Origin: an uncultured Brevundimonas sp.
GTDB lineage: Bacteria > Pseudomonadota > Alphaproteobacteria > Caulobacterales > Caulobacteraceae
DNA: 64,000 bases
Direction: 5' to 3'
NCBI RefSeq assembly: GCF_937863155.1
Contig: NZ_CALMFB010000070.1
Location: 172,011-236,010, forward strand
The notes beneath the pieces were generated by a model. The model searched no databases and was not told the DNA's origin. It saw only the letters and a program-made list of their open reading frames with translations. Below, piece after piece: positions 47,710 to 58,786 of the stretch; position 1 is the first letter of the stretch; the number at the start of each line of letters is the position of its first letter. The translations under genes were made by a program, and so were the position numbers.

Positions 47710-48200
47710 ATTGGCGGCCGATGCGGGAGGGCGACCTGGACGGGGTCGTGGCCGTCGCCCGCCTGGCCTTTCCGAACCACCTGGAAGATCGCGCCTGTTT
47801 CGCCGAGCGGCTGGACCTGAACCCGGGCGGCTGCTTCGTGCTGGACGGCGCGGAGGGGGTGCGCGGCTATCTGGTCGCCTATCCGTGGCGACGCGAGGCG
47901 GCCCCGGCGCTGAACAGCCTGATCGGCGCCCTGCCTGACGACGCCGATGTGATCTATCTGCACGACCTGGCCCTGCACCCCGAGGCGCGGGGCGGCGGCC
48001 ACACCCGCCCGATCGTCGAACGTCTGGCCGCCCAGGCGACGGCCGACGGCTGGCCCGATATCGCCCTGGTGGCGGTCAATGACGCCGCCGCATTCTGGAA
48101 CCGGCTGGGGTTTCAGGCCGTCGACAGCCCGGCCATGGCCGCCAAATTGGCCAGCTATGGCGCCGACGCCCGCTATATGGTCCGGCGGCTTCAGGCCTGA
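47697..48200 (+). CDS. GNAT-family N-acetyltransferase
   Basis: A 167-residue GCN5-type acetyltransferase. It shows REGDLDGVVAVARLAFPN at the N terminus, the acetyl-CoA site LHPEARGGGHTRPIVERLAAQA (about 99-120) where the usual QxxGxG/A is modified to RGGGHT, and FWNRLGFQAVD. The substrate is not evident. The ATG at 47697 overlaps the end of the previous gene. Its end is convergent with ubiG, three bases apart. Confidence 0.86.
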   Translation: MPELNWRPMREGDLDGVVAVARLAFPNHLEDRACFAERLDLNPGGCFVLDGAEGVRGYLVAYPWRREAAPALNSLIGALPDDADVIYLHDLALHPEARGGGHTRPIVERLAAQATADGWPDIALVAVNDAAAFWNRLGFQAVDSPAMAAKLASYGADARYMVRRLQA

Positions 48201-48203
48201 GTT

Positions 48204-49007
48204 TCAGTCGCGATAGGCGGTCATCATGAAGTTGACGTCCGCATCGGCGCCTTCGATCCAGCGGTCGTTCAGCAGATCATAGGCCAGGCCGAACGGGCCT
48301 TGGACCGACAGGCCCGTGTCGTCCAGCATGGCGGCGATCTCGGCCGGTTTCAGGAACTGGCGCCAGTCGTGGGTGCCCGCCGGCACCCAGCGCAGGACGT
48401 ATTCCGCCGCCACCTTGCCCAGGGCCAGCGACTTCAGCGTGCGGTTCAGGGTGGCGACGCCCATCATCCCGCCCGGCTTCACCAGGCCCGCCGCCGTCTT
48501 CAGGAAGGCGGCCGGATCGACCACATGTTCGACCACCTCCAGCGTCAGGACCACATCGAACGGCCCGGCCCCTTCGGCCGCCATCTGTTCGACCGTGGCG
48601 TTGCGATAGGCGATGTCCAGGCCGACCATCTCGGCATGGGCCCGGGCCGTGCCGATGTTCTCGGCCGAGGCGTCCAGGGCGGTGACGGTGAACCCCATGC
48701 GCCGCATCGGCTCGGCCACCAGGCCGCCGCCGCAACCGACGTCCAGCAGGGTCAGACCCTCGAACGGGCGGATCGCCTGCGGGTCGCGGCCGAACCGCTC
48801 CAGCGCCAGCCGCCGGATCAGACCCAGGCGCGCCGGATTGAATTTGTGCAGCGGCGCGAACGGCCCGCGCGCGTCCCACCACTCGGCCGCCTGGGCCGAG
48901 AAACGGGCGACATCGGCCGGGTCGATCGAGGGGCCGTGGGCGCCCGTCTGGTCCGGCTTGACGGTTTGGGGCTTGCGGGCGGCCCCTTGCGGGTTAGAAG
49001 CGGTCAT
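48204..49007 (-). CDS. ubiG: Ubiquinone biosynthesis O-methyltransferase
   Basis: A 267-residue SAM enzyme that methylates the two hydroxyl groups in ubiquinone synthesis. It has the [19 protein letters not shown] entry, the SAM motif [21 protein letters not shown] (about 88-108, cited as its ends), [19 protein letters not shown] and a C-terminal FMMTAYRD. Start at 49007 is family-typical; the frame is open further upstream. Divergent from lysC by 56 bases, so the regulatory region is shared. Confidence 0.94.
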   Translation of the reverse strand: MTASNPQGAARKPQTVKPDQTGAHGPSIDPADVARFSAQAAEWWDARGPFAPLHKFNPARLGLIRRLALERFGRDPQAIRPFEGLTLLDVGCGGGLVAEPMRRMGFTVTALDASAENIGTARAHAEMVGLDIAYRNATVEQMAAEGAGPFDVVLTLEVVEHVVDPAAFLKTAAGLVKPGGMMGVATLNRTLKSLALGKVAAEYVLRWVPAGTHDWRQFLKPAEIAAMLDDTGLSVQGPFGLAYDLLNDRWIEGADADVNFMMTAYRD

Positions 49008-49063
49008 GGCCCGAGGGATGAACCCGCCGGCCGATCCATGCAAGCCGGAGCGCCCCCGCCACG

Positions 49064-50341
49064 ATGACGCGGCCCGCCACGCCCACACGACTGGTGATGA
49101 AGTTCGGCGGCACCTCCATGGCCGACCTGGAGCGCATCCGCCGCGCCGCGCGCATCGTGGCGGCCGAGGTCCGGGCCGGGCGCCGGGTCGCCGTGGTCGT
49201 CTCGGCCATGGCGGGCAAGACCAATGAACTGGTCGCCTGGACCGACGGGGCGGGCAAGCCGGGGCCGGGCGTGGCCCTGTGCGACGACGAATATGACGCC
49301 GTGGTCGCCTCGGGCGAACAGGTGACGGCGGGGCTGCTGGCCCTGACCCTGCGCAACATGGGGCTGGAGGCGCGCAGCTGGATGGGCTGGCAGATCCCCA
49401 TCCTGACCGACGACGCCCACGGCCGCGCCCGCATCGAGGACGTGCCCGGCGACCGGCTGGGCGCGGCGGTGGACGGCGGCCAGGTGGCCGTGGTTCCGGG
49501 CTTCCAGGGCGTGACCCGCGACGGGCGCATCACCACTCTGGGCCGGGGCGGATCGGACACCTCGGCCGTGGCGGTGGCGGCGGCGCTGGACTGTCCGTGC
49601 GACATCTATACCGACGTGGACGGCGTCTATACGACCGACCCGCGCATCGAGGCCCGCGCCCGGCGGCTGGAGCGGGTGTCGTACGAGGAAATGCTGGAGA
49701 TGGCGTCCCTGGGCGCCAAGGTGCTTCAGACCCGCTCGGTCGAACTGGCCATGGCCAAACAGGTGCCGGTGCGGGTTCTGTCCAGCTTCATCGAACCGGA
49801 CGAGGCCGGAAACCTGCCGACGAACGCCGGCACCCTGATCTGCGACGAGGAGGAGATCGTGGAGAAACGCATCGTGTCCGGCGTGACCATGAGCCGTGAC
49901 GAGGCCCGGATCACCCTGCTGGGCCTGTCGGACCGCACCGAGGCGCCGGCCGACGTCTTCACCTATCTGGCCGAGGCGAACGTCAATGTGGACATGATCG
50001 TCCAGGGCCAGGCCCGCAGCGAAGGCGCCGTCAATCTGACCTTCACCACCGGCCGCAGGGACGCCGCGCGCGCCGCCGATCTGATGCGCGGGGCGCAGGC
50101 CCGGCTGGGGTTCGAGGAACTGCGCGTCGACGAGGACGTGGCCAAGGTCTCGGTCGTCGGCGTCGGCATGCGCAGCCACGCCGGCGTGGCCCAGACCATG
50201 TTCCGCGCCCTGGCCGACAAGGGGATCAAATTCCAGGCCATTTCGACCAGCGAGATCAAGATCAGCGTCCTGATCGACGCCGCCTATGCGGAATTGGCGG
50301 TTCGCGCCCTACATTCGGCTTATGGGCTGGATACGGTCTAG
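49064..50341 (+). CDS. lysC: Aspartate kinase
   Basis: First step of the aspartate pathway to lysine, threonine and methionine. The 425-residue protein has [11 protein letters not shown] (about 11-21), the catalytic [17 protein letters not shown] region (about 166-182), [31 protein letters not shown] and two ACT domains at the C terminus (about 275-420, [24 protein letters not shown]) for feedback control by amino acids. It is monofunctional. Start ATG at 49064. Confidence 0.96.
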   Translation: MTRPATPTRLVMKFGGTSMADLERIRRAARIVAAEVRAGRRVAVVVSAMAGKTNELVAWTDGAGKPGPGVALCDDEYDAVVASGEQVTAGLLALTLRNMGLEARSWMGWQIPILTDDAHGRARIEDVPGDRLGAAVDGGQVAVVPGFQGVTRDGRITTLGRGGSDTSAVAVAAALDCPCDIYTDVDGVYTTDPRIEARARRLERVSYEEMLEMASLGAKVLQTRSVELAMAKQVPVRVLSSFIEPDEAGNLPTNAGTLICDEEEIVEKRIVSGVTMSRDEARITLLGLSDRTEAPADVFTYLAEANVNVDMIVQGQARSEGAVNLTFTTGRRDAARAADLMRGAQARLGFEELRVDEDVAKVSVVGVGMRSHAGVAQTMFRALADKGIKFQAISTSEIKISVLIDAAYAELAVRALHSAYGLDTV

Positions 50342-50391
50342 ATTGACGCGACACCGGCGCCCATCTGGGGGCTGACACCACGGAGGGGCCA

Positions 50392-52662
50392 TTGCCGATC
50401 GGCGGATTGACGACCAGGGGACCAAGGAACCTCCTGCGCCAGATCCGCGAGGCCATGGCTGGTGCGGGTCCGGCCCAGGAACGGCTGGACATGGTGGTGC
50501 GCACCATCGCCCAGTCGATGGTGGCCGAGGTCTGCTCCATCTATCTGCGGCGCGCCTCGGGCGAGCTGGAGCTGTTCGCCACCCAGGGGCTGAACCCCGA
50601 GGCCGTGCACAACACCCGGCTGCGGCCCGGCGAGGGCCTGGTCGGCGAAGTGGCGCGCCTGGCCCAGCCGATCAGCCTGTCGGATGCCCCGACCCACCCC
50701 AGCTTCTCCTATCGGCCCGAGACGGGCGAAGATCCGTACCACGCCTTCCTGGGCGCGCCCCTGCTGCGCGGCGGCCGGGCCATCGGGGTTCTGGTGGTCC
50801 AGAACCGCGCCGAGCGTCGCTATGACGAAGACGAGGTCGAGGACATCCAGACCATCGCCATGGTCCTGGCCGAAACCGTCGCCTCGGGCGAGTTGCTGGC
50901 CCAGGAGGAGCTGCGCGACATCGAGGTGGCGCCCCACCGGCCCGAGCGGCTGAAGGGCCAGAGGTTCGCCGAGGGCCTGGCCATCGGTCATGTGGTTCTG
51001 CACGAGGCGCCCCTGCCGCCCGAGCGGCTGCTGGCCGAGAACCAGCAGGTCGAGGAGATCCGTCTACGCGAGGCGCTGATCACCCTGAAGGACGGCATCG
51101 ACGCCATGCTGGACGGCGGCCAGGGCAAGCTGGCGGGCCAGTCGTTCGAGGTGCTGGAGACCTATCGCATGTTCGCCGACGACCGGGGCTGGAACCGGTC
51201 GCTGGAAGAGGCCGTGCGCGGCGGCCTGACGGCCGAGGCGGCGGTGGACCGGGTGCGCAACGAACACCGCGCCCGTTTCGCCCAGGCGCGCGACCCCTAC
51301 ATCCGCGAGCGGCTGCACGATTTCGAGGATCTGGCCAACCGGCTGCTGCGCATCCTGGCGGGCGACAAGCCGGGCGACCGCGATCTGCCGGACGACGCCA
51401 TCCTGGTGGCGCGCAACCTGGGCCCGGCGGACCTGCTGGAGTATCCGCGCCACCGCATCCGCGGCCTGCTGCTGGAGGAGGGTTCATCCGCCAGCCACGC
51501 CGCCATCGTGGCCCGCGCGCTGCAGATCCCCTGCGTCGGCCGCCTGCAAGGGGTGCGCGACCGGCTGAGCGAGGGCGATCTGGTCATCGTCGACGGCGAG
51601 ACGGGCGAGACCTATCTGCGGCCCCGGCCCGACATGATCTCGGCCGTCCAGTCGCGCATGGCCGTCCGCGACCAGCGCCAGGCCGAGTTCGCCGCCCTGC
51701 GCGACACGCCCGCCGTGACCCAGGACGGGACGCGCATCACCCTGACCACCAACGCCGGCCTGGCGGTGGACCTGGAGAATCTGGACCTGACCGGGGCCGA
51801 GGGCATCGGCCTGTTCCGCACCGAGTTCCAGTTCATGGTGTCCGAGGAGCTGCCGCGCCTGGACAGCCAGACGGCCCTGTACAAGCTGGTGCTGGACGCC
51901 GCCGGGGGCCGCCCCGTCACCTTCCGCACCCTGGACATCGGCGGCGACAAGGTGCTGCCCTATCTGGAGGCGACCGAGCGGGAGGAGAACCCCGCCCTGG
52001 GCCGCCGCGCCATCCGCCTGGGGCTGGACCGGCCCAGCCTGCTGCGGCTTCAGCTGCGGGCGCTTCTGGCCGCCGCCGCCGGGCGCGAGCTGCGCGTGAT
52101 GTTTCCGATGATCGCCACGGTGGACGAGTTCCGCGCCGCGCGAGAACTGGTGGACATCGAATGCGAATGGGCGCGGCGTCGCGGGCGACCGCTGCCCGAA
52201 CTGCTGCGGGTCGGGGCCATGATCGAATGCCCCAGCCTGCTGTGGCACCTGGACGCCCTGCTGCCGCTGACCGACTTCGTCTCGGTCGGGTCGAATGACC
52301 TGTTCCAGTACATGTACGCCGCCGACCGCACCAATCCGCTGGTGTCCGACCGCTATGACCCCCTGTCGCCCCCGGCGCTGCGGGCGCTGCAGGCCATTCA
52401 GACCGCCTGCGCCGAGACGGGCACGCCGGTGTCGGTGTGCGGCGAGCTGGCCGGACGCCCGCTGGAGGCATTCGCCCTGATCGCCCTGGGTTTCACCCGC
52501 CTGTCGGCCCCGGCGGGCGGGGTGGGGCCGGTCAAGCGGATGATCCTGACCACCGATCTGACCGCCGCGCGCAAGGGGATGCAGACCCTGCTGGGCTCGT
52601 CCGCCGGCTCGATCCGCAACGAACTGGAAAGCCTGGCCCGCAAGTTGAACGTCTCGGTCTGA
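50392..52662 (+). CDS. ptsP: Nitrogen-type PTS enzyme I (PtsP)
   Basis: Autophosphorylates from PEP and passes phosphate to NPr, signalling nitrogen and carbon status; in Caulobacter and relatives this pathway links to stress. The 756-residue protein has an N-terminal GAF domain (about 20-170), the phosphohistidine site GSSASHAAIVARALQIPCVG (His about 369), the PEP-binding barrel with GIGLFRTEFQFM (about 475) and VGSNDLFQYMYAADR (about 640). TTG start with GGAGGG ahead. Adjacent to lysC as in Caulobacter. Confidence 0.95.
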   Translation: MPIGGLTTRGPRNLLRQIREAMAGAGPAQERLDMVVRTIAQSMVAEVCSIYLRRASGELELFATQGLNPEAVHNTRLRPGEGLVGEVARLAQPISLSDAPTHPSFSYRPETGEDPYHAFLGAPLLRGGRAIGVLVVQNRAERRYDEDEVEDIQTIAMVLAETVASGELLAQEELRDIEVAPHRPERLKGQRFAEGLAIGHVVLHEAPLPPERLLAENQQVEEIRLREALITLKDGIDAMLDGGQGKLAGQSFEVLETYRMFADDRGWNRSLEEAVRGGLTAEAAVDRVRNEHRARFAQARDPYIRERLHDFEDLANRLLRILAGDKPGDRDLPDDAILVARNLGPADLLEYPRHRIRGLLLEEGSSASHAAIVARALQIPCVGRLQGVRDRLSEGDLVIVDGETGETYLRPRPDMISAVQSRMAVRDQRQAEFAALRDTPAVTQDGTRITLTTNAGLAVDLENLDLTGAEGIGLFRTEFQFMVSEELPRLDSQTALYKLVLDAAGGRPVTFRTLDIGGDKVLPYLEATEREENPALGRRAIRLGLDRPSLLRLQLRALLAAAAGRELRVMFPMIATVDEFRAARELVDIECEWARRRGRPLPELLRVGAMIECPSLLWHLDALLPLTDFVSVGSNDLFQYMYAADRTNPLVSDRYDPLSPPALRALQAIQTACAETGTPVSVCGELAGRPLEAFALIALGFTRLSAPAGGVGPVKRMILTTDLTAARKGMQTLLGSSAGSIRNELESLARKLNVSV

Positions 52663-52733
52663 GGCGTCCCGTCCCGGCACATCTGCGTCGGGCCGCGCGA
52701 CGCGGTTAACAGAGCGTTGATCGGGCGGCTGAA

Positions 52734-53990
52734 ATGAGTTATCCACAAGACGGTTTTCCGGGGTCTCCGGGGGGAGACCCGATCCGTCACGATGGCGTGC
52801 TATCAGTCGGATCGTGGTCGAGTACGGCGCGGATGGGCAACGACATCCCCGCGCCGAGTGTGGGGTCGGGCGTCATGGCGCTGGATACGGGGAATGTCCC
52901 CGAAGAGTTTCGGAACCATCCCGACTGGAAGGATCCCGTGCCCTCCGTCACCGACGCCGCGACTCTGGGGGACGGGCTGCGCCTGGCGCGCGAGCAGTCC
53001 GGCCGTTCGCTGACCGAACTGTCGACCGCCACCCGTGTCCACACCCGCTATCTGATCGCGCTGGAGCAGAACGACTGGTCGTCGCTGCCGTCGCGGGTCT
53101 TCTCCATCGGCTATGTCCGCGCCTATGCCGGCGCCCTGGGCCTGGACGAACAGCTGGCGGTCGAGCGGTTCAAGCGCGAATGCCCCGATCCGTCCGTGCC
53201 GCTGCAGGCGCCGGTCGGCGTGGCCTTCCAGGAAGTCCGCCGCTATTCGCCGCGCGTGATCGGCGTGCTGGCCCTGGCGGCGGTGGCCGTGGTGGGCTGG
53301 AACGTGTTCCAGCGCGTCAATCTGATGCGCGCGCCCTCGCCCTCGGCCCTGGCCTCCATTCCCGAAAGCTGGACCCTGGGCGCCGTGCCCGGCCAGGCGG
53401 TCAGCCTGGGCGCGCCGCGCGCCGCGCCGCCGGACCAGACGACGCCGGCGCTTTACATCACCCCCGGCCTGGAGGCCCAGCTGATCGACGCCGACGTCGA
53501 TGCGCCGGGCGCGACCGCCACGGCCCTGGCCCCGGTGCAGAAAGCCTTCAACCCGCGCGGCGCCATACACGGCGCCTCGGCCACCGCCTCGCATGTGGTG
53601 CTTCAGGCGCGCAAGGCCGCCAGCCTGGTCGTGCGCATGGCCGACGGGCGCATCCTGTTCGCCCGCCAGTTGGCCGCCGGTGAAGCCTATCGCGCGCCCA
53701 TGGGCGTGTCGGCCGTGATCGACGCCTCGGACCCCCAGGCGTTCGACGTCTATCTGAACGGTGAACACGGCGGCGTCCTGCCGTCGACCGCCACGCCGCT
53801 GCAGCAGCTGAACGCCCGCGCCGGAACCATGGCCCGCCAGATGGCCGCCGACGCCGAATCCGCCCGCGCCGCGGCCGCCCAGGCGACCCTGGCGGTCATC
53901 GCTCCGTCGGCCCGGGCGGCGACCCCGCCCGCGCGCCGCCCCGCCACCGGCCCCGTGCCCTACGAAACCGTCGTCGCCGGCGACGGCTGA
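52734..53990 (+). CDS. RodZ-like HTH membrane protein
   Basis: An XRE-type HTH protein of the RodZ/DUF4115 kind. The HTH is about residues 82-140 ([35 protein letters not shown]), then one membrane span (about 178-193, [16 protein letters not shown]), then a periplasmic part with a beta domain near 275-345 ([18 protein letters not shown]). The first 60-80 residues are low-complexity; starts at 52734 or at the ATG 52875 are both possible. The sequence at 52739-52747, just inside the first start, is a DnaA box. Confidence 0.82.
   Translation: MSYPQDGFPGSPGGDPIRHDGVLSVGSWSSTARMGNDIPAPSVGSGVMALDTGNVPEEFRNHPDWKDPVPSVTDAATLGDGLRLAREQSGRSLTELSTATRVHTRYLIALEQNDWSSLPSRVFSIGYVRAYAGALGLDEQLAVERFKRECPDPSVPLQAPVGVAFQEVRRYSPRVIGVLALAAVAVVGWNVFQRVNLMRAPSPSALASIPESWTLGAVPGQAVSLGAPRAAPPDQTTPALYITPGLEAQLIDADVDAPGATATALAPVQKAFNPRGAIHGASATASHVVLQARKAASLVVRMADGRILFARQLAAGEAYRAPMGVSAVIDASDPQAFDVYLNGEHGGVLPSTATPLQQLNARAGTMARQMAADAESARAAAAQATLAVIAPSARAATPPARRPATGPVPYETVVAGDG
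52739..52747 (+). promoter_or_regulatory. Consensus DnaA box
   Basis: TTATCCACA, the canonical DnaA-binding sequence, lies at the 5' end of the RodZ-like gene or in its upstream region if the start is 52875. A single 9-mer can arise by chance, but none other was noticed. Confidence 0.45.
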
Positions 53991-54043
53991 TCCTGCTCGC
54001 TGCGGCGCGGCGCCAACTGGTCCCCGCCCGGCCCATCCCCTAT

Positions 54044-55201
54044 ATGACGGGCGTCATGAGCGACCCTTCCGCCCTCGGCCATATCCGTCCCTGGCGCCAT
54101 ATCGAACGGCGTCCCAGCCGCCAGATCATGGTCGGCGCCGTGCCCGTGGGCGGCGGCGCGCCGATCACCGTCCAGTCGATGACTAATACGCCGACGTCCG
54201 ATGCGGCCGCGACCCTGGACCAGATCCGCCAGCTGGAAGAGGCCGGGGCTGACATCGTGCGCGTGTCCTGCCCGGATGAAGACTCCACCGCCGCCTTCAA
54301 GACAATCGCGCGCGAGTCCCGTCTGCCCCTGGTGGCCGACATCCATTTCCACTATCGCCGCGGGGTCGAGGCGGCCCAGGCGGGCGCCGCCTGCCTGAGG
54401 ATCAATCCCGGCAACATCGGGTCGGCGGATCGCGTGCGCGAAGTGGTCCAGGCCGCCCGCGACCACGGCTGCTCCATGCGTATTGGCGTCAACGCCGGCA
54501 GCCTGGAGAAGGAACTGCTCGAGAAATACGGCGAGCCGTGCCCCGAGGCCATGGTCGAAAGCGCCCTGAACCACGCGCGCATCCTTCAGGACCACGATTT
54601 CCACGAGTTCAAGATTTCGGTGAAGGCGTCCGACCCCTTTCTGACCGTCGCCGCCTATCACCAACTGGCCGAGGCCATCGACTGTCCCCTGCACGTCGGG
54701 GTGACCGAGGCCGGTCCCCTGCGCACCGGCACGATCAAGTCGTCCATCGCCATGGGCAATCTGCTGTGGGCCGGGATCGGCGACACCATCCGCGTGTCTC
54801 TGGCCGCCGATCCGGTGGAAGAGATCAAGGTCGGCTTCGACATGCTGAAGTCGCTGGGCCTGCGCCACCGGGGGGTGAACATCATCGCCTGCCCGTCATG
54901 CGCGCGTCAGGGGTTCAACGTCATCGAGACCGTGGGCGTGCTGGAGGAACGGCTGGCCCACATCGCCACGCCCCTGTCGCTGTCGATCATCGGTTGCGTG
55001 GTCAACGGGCCGGGCGAAGCGCTGTATACCGACATCGGCTTCACCGGCGGCGGCAAGGGGGCGGGCATGATCTATCTGAGCGGCAAGATCGCCCACAAAC
55101 AGGCCAATGACGGCATGATCGACGAGATCGTGGCCCAGGTCGAAGCCAAGGCGGCCGAGCTGGAAGCCGCGCGCGCCGCGCGCGCCGACGCCGCCGAATA
55201 G
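54044..55201 (+). CDS. ispG: 4-hydroxy-3-methylbut-2-enyl diphosphate synthase
   Basis: Penultimate enzyme of the MEP isoprenoid pathway, an iron-sulfur protein. The 385-residue protein has [19 protein letters not shown] (about 43-61), [15 protein letters not shown] (about 97-111), RINPGNIG, and the [4Fe-4S] cysteines in [12 protein letters not shown] (two, near 286) and [13 protein letters not shown] (one, near 321). ATG at 54044 or 54056. Ends with an Ala/Arg tail. Length is typical. Confidence 0.95.
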   Translation: MTGVMSDPSALGHIRPWRHIERRPSRQIMVGAVPVGGGAPITVQSMTNTPTSDAAATLDQIRQLEEAGADIVRVSCPDEDSTAAFKTIARESRLPLVADIHFHYRRGVEAAQAGAACLRINPGNIGSADRVREVVQAARDHGCSMRIGVNAGSLEKELLEKYGEPCPEAMVESALNHARILQDHDFHEFKISVKASDPFLTVAAYHQLAEAIDCPLHVGVTEAGPLRTGTIKSSIAMGNLLWAGIGDTIRVSLAADPVEEIKVGFDMLKSLGLRHRGVNIIACPSCARQGFNVIETVGVLEERLAHIATPLSLSIIGCVVNGPGEALYTDIGFTGGGKGAGMIYLSGKIAHKQANDGMIDEIVAQVEAKAAELEAARAARADAAE

Positions 55202-55258
55202 CCCCTGTTCGGCGCCCCAGGCCTGGTTTAGTCAGACGCGGTCAAGAGAGAGTCCGCC

Positions 55259-56119
55259 ATGATCCACCGCATCCTGATCGCGTCTGTTTTCGCCCTGTCG
55301 CTGTGCGGCGCCATGGGACGGCCCGCCCTGGCGCAGGCCACGACCGAGACGGCGGCCGCCGCCGTGCGCCAGGTCGAGCTGACGGCCCCCGACGGGCGCG
55401 CCATCACCGTCAATGTCTGGCCGGCGACGGACGAACGCGCGGTCATCGTCTTCAGCCATGGCTGGAACAGCGACCCGGCGCGCTATCATCGCATCATCGA
55501 CGCCTGGACCGCCCAGGGCTTCACCGTGGTGGCGCCCCTGCACCTGGATTCTCTTCTGCATCCCCGTCACGCCGAGGCGGACGAACGCAGCGCCTTCATC
55601 ACGCGGATCGTCGATCTGGCCGTGGTGCGCGGCCATGTTCAAGCCAGCCATCCGGGCAAGCCGCTGATCGCGGCGGGTCATTCGTTCGGCTCGCTTAACG
55701 CCCTGATGTCGGCCGGCGCCGTCACATTGGCAGGGCCGCAGGGCGATCCGGCGATCAAGGCGGTCGTCGCCCTGTCGTCGCCCGGCCTGATCCCGGGCGT
55801 GGTCAGTCCGGCCGCCTTTGCGACGGTATCCACGCCGGTGCTGATGGTGACGGGCGACGCCGATCTGGTGCCGGGTTTCGTCACCGATCCGCGCGACCAC
55901 CGCGCGGCCTTCGAAGCCAGCCCCGCCGGCGACAAGATGCTGATCACCGTCGCGGGCGGCGATCACAGCCTGGTGGGCAACGCCCAGGCCGACGATTTCG
56001 CACTGATCGCCGCCACGACGATAGATTTCATGCGCGCCTATGCCCTGGATGATGCGGCGGCGCGGACCCGTCTGGACGCCCTGGCCGCGCCCGACGGCGT
56101 GACCATAGAACGGCGCTGA
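55259..56119 (+). CDS. Secreted alpha/beta hydrolase
   Basis: A 286-residue exported hydrolase with a signal peptide (IHRILIASVFALSLCGAMGR, then PALAQA). It shows VIVFSHGWNSDP (oxyanion), the nucleophile elbow AAGHSFGSLNAL (Ser about 141) and a late VAGGDHSLVGN with the catalytic histidine. Substrate unknown, an esterase or chlorophyllase-like class is possible. Single-gene look; five bases before the GST gene. Confidence 0.85.
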   Translation: MIHRILIASVFALSLCGAMGRPALAQATTETAAAAVRQVELTAPDGRAITVNVWPATDERAVIVFSHGWNSDPARYHRIIDAWTAQGFTVVAPLHLDSLLHPRHAEADERSAFITRIVDLAVVRGHVQASHPGKPLIAAGHSFGSLNALMSAGAVTLAGPQGDPAIKAVVALSSPGLIPGVVSPAAFATVSTPVLMVTGDADLVPGFVTDPRDHRAAFEASPAGDKMLITVAGGDHSLVGNAQADDFALIAATTIDFMRAYALDDAAARTRLDALAAPDGVTIERR

Positions 56120-56123
56120 GACC

Positions 56124-56726
56124 ATGAAACTCTACATCACCACCCCCTCCCCCTATGCCCGCAAATGCCGGATCGTGGCACGTGAGCGGGGGCTGGCGGA
56201 TCAGGTGCAGGAGGTGGTGGTCGATCTGTACGGCGCGGCGCCCGAACTGGCGGCCGTGGCCCCCATCGACCAGGTTCCGGTCCTGATCGCGCGCGACGGC
56301 CTGCCGATCACCGACAGTCCGCTAATTTGCGAATATCTGGACGGACTGGGCGACGGGCCGGGGCTGATCCCCATGGCGGGGCCGGAACGTCTGGCCGTGC
56401 GGCGGATCGAGACCCTGGGCCAGGGCGCGCTGGAGATGGGCGTCAAATGGGTGCTGGAGAAGCGCCGCCCCGAAAGCGAACAGTCGCCGAGCTGGATGGC
56501 CCGCTGGCGCGACCGCCTGGGCCGGTCGCTGGATGCGCTGGAGGCCGCGGACCTGTCGGCCGAGCGGCTGGACATCGGCGTCATCACCGCCGGCTGCGTA
56601 CTGACCTGGACAGACTTCCGCCACCCGGAGTTCGACTGGCGCGCCGGGCGGCCGAAACTGGTCGCGCTTCAGGCCGCGCTGGAGGCCCGGCCCAGTTTCG
56701 CCGCCACCCGGCCGGATGCGGCCTAA
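56124..56726 (+). CDS. Glutathione S-transferase
   Basis: A 200-residue cytosolic GST. The N-terminal thioredoxin-fold part starts MKLYITTPSPYARKCRI with the conserved SPYARK (about 9-14), then QVPVLIARDGLPITDSPLICEYLD, in which the Ser of TDSP binds the glutathione gamma-glutamyl group. The C-terminal helical domain follows with WVLEKRRPE. Substrate class is not set. Ends with a stop overlapping the TauE-type gene. Confidence 0.9.
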   Translation: MKLYITTPSPYARKCRIVARERGLADQVQEVVVDLYGAAPELAAVAPIDQVPVLIARDGLPITDSPLICEYLDGLGDGPGLIPMAGPERLAVRRIETLGQGALEMGVKWVLEKRRPESEQSPSWMARWRDRLGRSLDALEAADLSAERLDIGVITAGCVLTWTDFRHPEFDWRAGRPKLVALQAALEARPSFAATRPDAA

Positions 56727-57505
56727 AGCAGCCCGCTGATCTGCAACCCCTGGAAGGCGGCCAGGACGATCAGCAGCCCGCCCACCGCATAGGTCAGCGC
56801 CCGGCGCGGCACACGCTTGACGATCCAGCCGGCGAACGGCGCCGCGATCAGGCCGCCGACCACCAGGCCCGCCACCGCCGCGCCATGGTTCTGAAGCGCC
56901 CCCGCCTCTTCCCAGTGGCCGGTCACCAGGCTCCAGACAAAGGTGGCCGATATGGCCACGGTCAGCAGGAATTCGGCCGTATTGACCGTGCCTATGGCGC
57001 GGCGCGGCTCGACCCCCGATCCGACCATGGCCGAGGACACCGTCGGTCCCCAGCCGCCGCCGCCGATGGCGTCCAGGAAGCCGCCGACGATCCCCATCGG
57101 TCCGGTCATCCACGAGGGCAGGCGGCGCGGCTGCACATCATGGCCCGCCCGCCACAGGATCCAGATCCCGACCAGGGCCAGATAGGCGACGACGAACGGC
57201 TTGATTACATCCCCGTCGATGCCGGCCAGCACATAGGCGCCCAGCACCCCGCCGATGATCCCGGCCACGACCAGAGGCCGGAACAGGCGCCAGTCGACAT
57301 TCTTGTGCGCCACATGGCTGGTGGCCGAGGCGGCGGTGGTGAAGACCTCGGCGGCGTGAACGCTGGCCGAGGCCATGGCCGGCGGCACACCGAAGGCCAG
57401 CAGCACCGAAGACGAAATGACGCCATAGGCCATGCCCAGGGCGCCATCGACGGCCTGGGCCACCACCCCGACCGCCAAAAACAGAAAGAAGACCTCCAAA
57501 CGCAT
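56723..57505 (-). CDS. TauE/SafE-type sulfite exporter family protein
   Basis: A 260-residue membrane protein with about eight hydrophobic spans and two repeats. The motif [41 protein letters not shown] (about 20-60, cited by its ends) and [20 protein letters not shown] (about 140-159) are the two inverted family signatures. Transports small organic or sulfur anions in characterised members; substrate unknown here. Start at 57505 preferred over a GTG at 57517. Its stop overlaps the GST stop. Confidence 0.88.
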   Translation of the reverse strand: MRLEVFFLFLAVGVVAQAVDGALGMAYGVISSSVLLAFGVPPAMASASVHAAEVFTTAASATSHVAHKNVDWRLFRPLVVAGIIGGVLGAYVLAGIDGDVIKPFVVAYLALVGIWILWRAGHDVQPRRLPSWMTGPMGIVGGFLDAIGGGGWGPTVSSAMVGSGVEPRRAIGTVNTAEFLLTVAISATFVWSLVTGHWEEAGALQNHGAAVAGLVVGGLIAAPFAGWIVKRVPRRALTYAVGGLLIVLAAFQGLQISGLL

Positions 57506-57639
57506 CCCCTGGATCACGCGGCGCGGGGAGGCGCCGCCGTCCTAACAATGGCCCGGATACGGCTGAGGTTGCGATCACAGGTTCGACACCGGCGCAGCGG
57601 GTCGTTAGGAAGCGCCTTCCATCTTTCAGGATTTGCGAC

Positions 57640-58707
57640 TTGCGACTGCCCCAGGCCCGGCTCGATCAAGTGCTCGACCGCTTCCACCAGGTGGAGGCGC
57701 GCATGGGCGCGGCCAGCGACGGGGCCGAGATCGTGCGCCTGTCGAAAGAACACGCCGAGCTGAAGCCGGTGGCCGACGCCGTCAACGGCCTGGCCCGCGC
57801 CCGCGCCGAGATGACCGATCTGGAGGCCATGGCCGCCGATCCCGACATGGCCGAAATGGCGGCCGAGGAGCTGGAAGCCCTGAAGGCCCGGCTGCCCGAC
57901 CTGGAACGCGAAGTAGCCCTGCTTCTGGCCCCGCGCGACGCCGACGAGAACGCCAGCGCCGTGCTGGAGGTGCGGGCCGGAACCGGCGGGGACGAGGCGG
58001 CCCTGTTCGCCGGCGACCTGTTCCGCATGTATTCGCGTTACGCCTCGACGCGCGGCTGGCGGGTCGAGGTCGACAGCATCTCGGAAGGCGACGCCGGCGG
58101 CTATAAGGAGATCATCGCCACCGTCACCGGCGACGGCGTGTTCGGCCGGTTGAAGTTCGAAAGCGGCGTGCACCGGGTCCAGCGCGTGCCGGTGACCGAG
58201 GCGGGCGGGCGCATCCACACCTCGGCCGCCACCGTCGCCGTCCTGCCCGAGGTCGAGGATGTCGAGATCGAGATCCACGACAAGGACATCCGCATCGACA
58301 CCTTCCGCGCGTCGGGATCGGGCGGCCAGCACGTCAACAAGACGGATTCGGCCGTGCGCATCACCCACCTGCCGACCGGCATCGTCACCACCAGCTCGGA
58401 GAAATCCCAGCATGTAAACCGGGACAAGGCGATGAAGGCCCTGCGCATCCGGCTCTATGACCAGCAGCGTCAGGCCAAGGACGCGGCCCGGTCCGACGCC
58501 CGCAAGAGCCAGGTGGGATCGGGCGATCGGTCCGAACGCATCCGCACCTACAACTTCCCGCAAGGGCGGGTGACCGACCACCGTATCGGCCTGACCCTGC
58601 ATAGTCTGCCCCAGGTGCTGGAGGGCGAGTTGGACCCCCTGCTGAACGCCCTGATCGCCGAGGACCAGGCGGCGCGCCTGGCGGATCTGGAGGCGGAGTT
58701 CGGGTAA
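57640..58707 (+). CDS. prfA: Peptide chain release factor 1
   Basis: Recognises UAG and UAA and triggers peptide release. The 355-residue protein has the N-terminal helical part, the stop-recognition region around [22 protein letters not shown] (the GGQ motif near 230) and [36 protein letters not shown] start. In Caulobacter prfA is followed by prmC, the methylase of this GGQ; here two genes come between them. Confidence 0.96.
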   Translation: MRLPQARLDQVLDRFHQVEARMGAASDGAEIVRLSKEHAELKPVADAVNGLARARAEMTDLEAMAADPDMAEMAAEELEALKARLPDLEREVALLLAPRDADENASAVLEVRAGTGGDEAALFAGDLFRMYSRYASTRGWRVEVDSISEGDAGGYKEIIATVTGDGVFGRLKFESGVHRVQRVPVTEAGGRIHTSAATVAVLPEVEDVEIEIHDKDIRIDTFRASGSGGQHVNKTDSAVRITHLPTGIVTTSSEKSQHVNRDKAMKALRIRLYDQQRQAKDAARSDARKSQVGSGDRSERIRTYNFPQGRVTDHRIGLTLHSLPQVLEGELDPLLNALIAEDQAARLADLEAEFG

Positions 58708-58786
58708 TTCTGGAACAGCGTTCGTTGTCGAATTGACATCTGGGATCGCAGAGCCATTGTCGGCGGCCGGATCGGGGAATTTTGAA

